Origin: Streptacidiphilus jeojiense
Lineage (GTDB): Bacteria; Actinomycetota; Actinomycetes; Streptomycetales; Streptomycetaceae
DNA: 64,000 nucleotides
Assembly: GCF_000719095.1 (NCBI RefSeq)
Contig: NZ_JOEH01000008.1
Location: forward strand, 62,001 to 126,000
Direction of reading: 5' to 3'
Shown: positions 62,573 through 64,000 of the stretch, in pieces
How the letters are laid out: each line of letters opens with the position of its first letter
How positions within the stretch are numbered: position 1 is the first letter of the stretch
Position numbers and translations under genes: made by a program
Notes under the pieces: generated by a model
Told to the model about the DNA's origin: nothing
Seen by the model: the letters and a program-made list of their open reading frames with translations, nothing else
The model's database searches: none

Positions 62573-62713
62573 CCTGCCTCCATCGCGCGTCCGGTCCGGC
62601 TCTGATGCCCACCCGTACCTACCGGCCGGACCCCGGGAACTCATCGCCGCGCGGGCGACGAATTCCCGGGCCGCCGGACCGCCGGCCGCACCGCCGGCCA
62701 CCGCACCGTCGGA

Positions 62714-63049
62714 TCAGATGGATCCGCGCAGCTTGGCCAGCGCCTCCTCGAGCAGGATGTCGCCCTCCTCCTGCGAACGGCGCTGGCGCAGGTATCCCAG
62801 GTGCGTCATGTACGGGGCGGTTCCCGCCGGGACCGGCAGGTTGTCCCGGTCCCGGCCCGCGACCAGGCCGCACTTGGGGCAGTCCCAGACATCGGGGTGG
62901 TCGGCGCCGAGGGCGAAGCCGATGCGCACCTCGTGCCCGTTGCCGCACCAGAACGAGACCACGGTGCGCGGGGCCAGCTCACCGCGCTCGTTCTCCCCCA
63001 TCGGTCCCGCCCCGACCTGACTGCCCCTGATACCGCCGCGTCCCGCCAC
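62714..63049 (-). CDS. rbpA: RbpA-family RNA polymerase-binding protein
   Basis: The 111-residue protein begins (GTG) AGRGGIRGSQVGAGPMGENE, with RTVVSFWCGNGHEVRIGF and VWDCPKCGLVAGRDRDN forming the zinc-binding core and YMTHLGYLRQRRSQEEGDIL and EEALAKLRGSI as the sigma-interaction tail. RbpA is an actinobacterial activator that stabilises HrdB-type open complexes and contributes to rifampicin tolerance. GTG 63049 has AGGAG 8 nt upstream. Departures from the standard core sequence and the location beside an ECF sigma gene suggest a second paralogue. Confidence 0.9.
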   Translation of the reverse strand: MAGRGGIRGSQVGAGPMGENERGELAPRTVVSFWCGNGHEVRIGFALGADHPDVWDCPKCGLVAGRDRDNLPVPAGTAPYMTHLGYLRQRRSQEEGDILLEEALAKLRGSI

Positions 63050-63170
63050 GCCCACCACTCCTCGTTCAGACTCCCACGCCCCAAGCCGTACCTGCGGCGG
63101 TCGCCAAGCCTACGGCCCCGCGCGGGGTGGCACCGCACCGAAGCCCGACCGGAGGCCCGACCTGGCCGAC

Positions 63171-63797
63171 CTAGCCGCGCAGCCAGTGCCGGCGTCCCAG
63201 GCTGATCAGGCGCAGCTGGCGGCGGGCGGTGGCGGTGATGCGCTGTTCCGCGGCGGCGTCGCCGTCCGCGTCCAGCAGCGCGGCGGCGGTGCTGACGGTG
63301 TGGTCCACGTAGAGGTCGGCCAGCATCCTGACGTCCTGCGGGTCCCAGCCCTCGGACTCCGGCTGCGCGGCCAGGTCGCGGGCCAGGTCGTCGGCGAACT
63401 GCCGGAAGCGGGCGTCGATCGCGTCGCGCACCGGCTGCACGCCGCCGTGGCGCTCGCGGGCCAGGAAGCGGAAGTGGGCGCGGTGCAGCCGCACGTACTC
63501 GGCTATCACGTCGACGGTGCGGTCGATCACCTCGTCCGGGGCGGCCCGTTCGGAGCGGATGGTCCTGACCATCACCCGCAGGCTGCCGAAGGACTCGTCC
63601 ACCAGAGCCACGCCCAGCTCGGACAGGTCACGGAAGTGCCGGTAGAAGGCGCTGGGCGTGATGCCCACCTCGCGGGTGACCTCGCGCAGGCCGACGCTGC
63701 TCAGGCTCTGGTGTTCGAGCAGCCGCAGGCCGGCGTCCAGGAGGGACTGCCGGGTCTGCTGCTTCTGGGCCTGCCGGGTTCCGAGGGTGTGGCTCAC
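63171..63797 (-). CDS. TetR-family transcriptional regulator
   Basis: This 208-residue protein has the TetR HTH (QQTRQSLLDAGLRLLEHQSL, VTREVGITPSAFYRHFRDLS) and a helical ligand domain. I chose GTG 63797 (VSHTLGTRQ); the frame is open further upstream. It is divergent from a membrane protein gene at 63903, with ACAGT-N5-ACTGT between them as a likely operator. Confidence 0.9.
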   Translation of the reverse strand: MSHTLGTRQAQKQQTRQSLLDAGLRLLEHQSLSSVGLREVTREVGITPSAFYRHFRDLSELGVALVDESFGSLRVMVRTIRSERAAPDEVIDRTVDVIAEYVRLHRAHFRFLARERHGGVQPVRDAIDARFRQFADDLARDLAAQPESEGWDPQDVRMLADLYVDHTVSTAAALLDADGDAAAEQRITATARRQLRLISLGRRHWLRG

Positions 63798-63802
63798 GTC
63801 AT

Positions 63803-63817
63803 ACAGTAAACAACTGT
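63803..63817. promoter_or_regulatory. Inverted repeat, putative TetR operator
   Basis: ACAGT and ACTGT flank AAACA, 5 bp upstream of the TetR start. A related half-site (GAACAGATGTACT) lies nearer the divergent gene. Confidence 0.62.
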
Positions 63818-63902
63818 TCTCCCGACCTGGCGAGGGCGGGGCAGGGGTAGTCTGAACGAGGTCAGTGAACAGATGTACTCTCAATTGCCGAACGGAAGCG
63901 TC

Positions 63903-64000
63903 ATGGCACTCCTGATCGGACTCCTCGCCCTCAGCTCGCTGCTGTGGGGCGCCTCCTCCTACCTCAGCCCCGCCGCCCAGGCCGTCGCCGCCGTCTTCGT
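63903..64000 (+). CDS. Membrane protein, 5' fragment (runs off the window)
   Basis: ATG 63903 opens a frame beginning MALLIGLLALSSLLWGASSY, all hydrophobic, continuing to the window end. It looks like the first helix of a transporter-type protein (EamA/DMT is possible). CGGAAG lies 3-8 nt upstream. It is divergent from the TetR gene and probably controlled by it. Confidence 0.65.
   Translation, partial: MALLIGLLALSSLLWGASSYLSPAAQAVAAVF

Overview
The window comes from a high-GC actinomycete of the streptomycete type (Streptomyces, Kitasatospora or Streptacidiphilus). The evidence is GC-saturated third codon positions, frequent GTG starts, promoters placed for leaderless mRNAs, TTA codons confined to a few accessory genes, an RbpA paralogue, a PAS-GAF-SpoIIE phosphatase and DmdR-type iron boxes. 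The genes are mostly accessory: nutrient scavenging, small regulators and stress functions. I found no rRNA, tRNA, CRISPR array or insertion sequence.

Layout. 0-7 kb: a truncated GntR regulator, a PAS-GAF-SpoIIE-HATPase phosphatase and an iron-uptake operon efeU-efeO-efeB with two iron boxes. 7-16 kb: a MarR/proline iminopeptidase pair around a perfect operator palindrome, a GreA-like factor, a FdhF/YdeP-type molybdoenzyme, a 37-residue membrane protein, a HExxH protein, an SBF-like transporter with a divergent FCD-GntR regulator, and an orphan PemK/MazF-like protein. 16-22 kb: a visibly lower-GC island with a HutC-type GntR regulator, three copies of its putative operator, an operon for a formylated amino sugar (sugar 4,6-dehydratase, aminotransferase, formyltransferase; two TTA codons), a MurG-like glycosyltransferase and an orphan gene.

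22-38 kb and 48-50 kb hold organosulfur scavenging: four LLM flavin monooxygenases, two flavin reductases, a SolA-like oxidase, MetY and MetX, a TauD-family dioxygenase, a SfnG-like enzyme paired with an ATP-grasp ligase, and small accessory genes. Three short cysteine-containing leader ORFs, two with a hairpin at a Cys codon, precede these operons, and a fourth leader has lost its ATG and its Cys codons. Two of the promoters share an almost identical 28-bp upstream element. Sulfur released by the oxygenases could enter methionine synthesis through MetX/MetY. No sulfonate transporter lies in the window.

38-48 kb: a secreted protein, an alcohol dehydrogenase/MarR pair around a 39-bp palindrome, two MFS exporters, an acetyltransferase, a DUF1152 protein, a secreted phosphoesterase, and an ArsR/SRPBCC operon with two identical operators. 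50-64 kb: a phosphotransferase, a CoA-transferase/amidohydrolase pair, a second iron system (an EfeU-EfeO fusion followed by a broken efeB), an FMN reductase, a ribosome hibernation factor with a duplicated C-terminal domain, a TTA-containing pseudokinase, a SnoaL-type ECF sigma factor, an RbpA paralogue, a TetR regulator and the start of a membrane protein.
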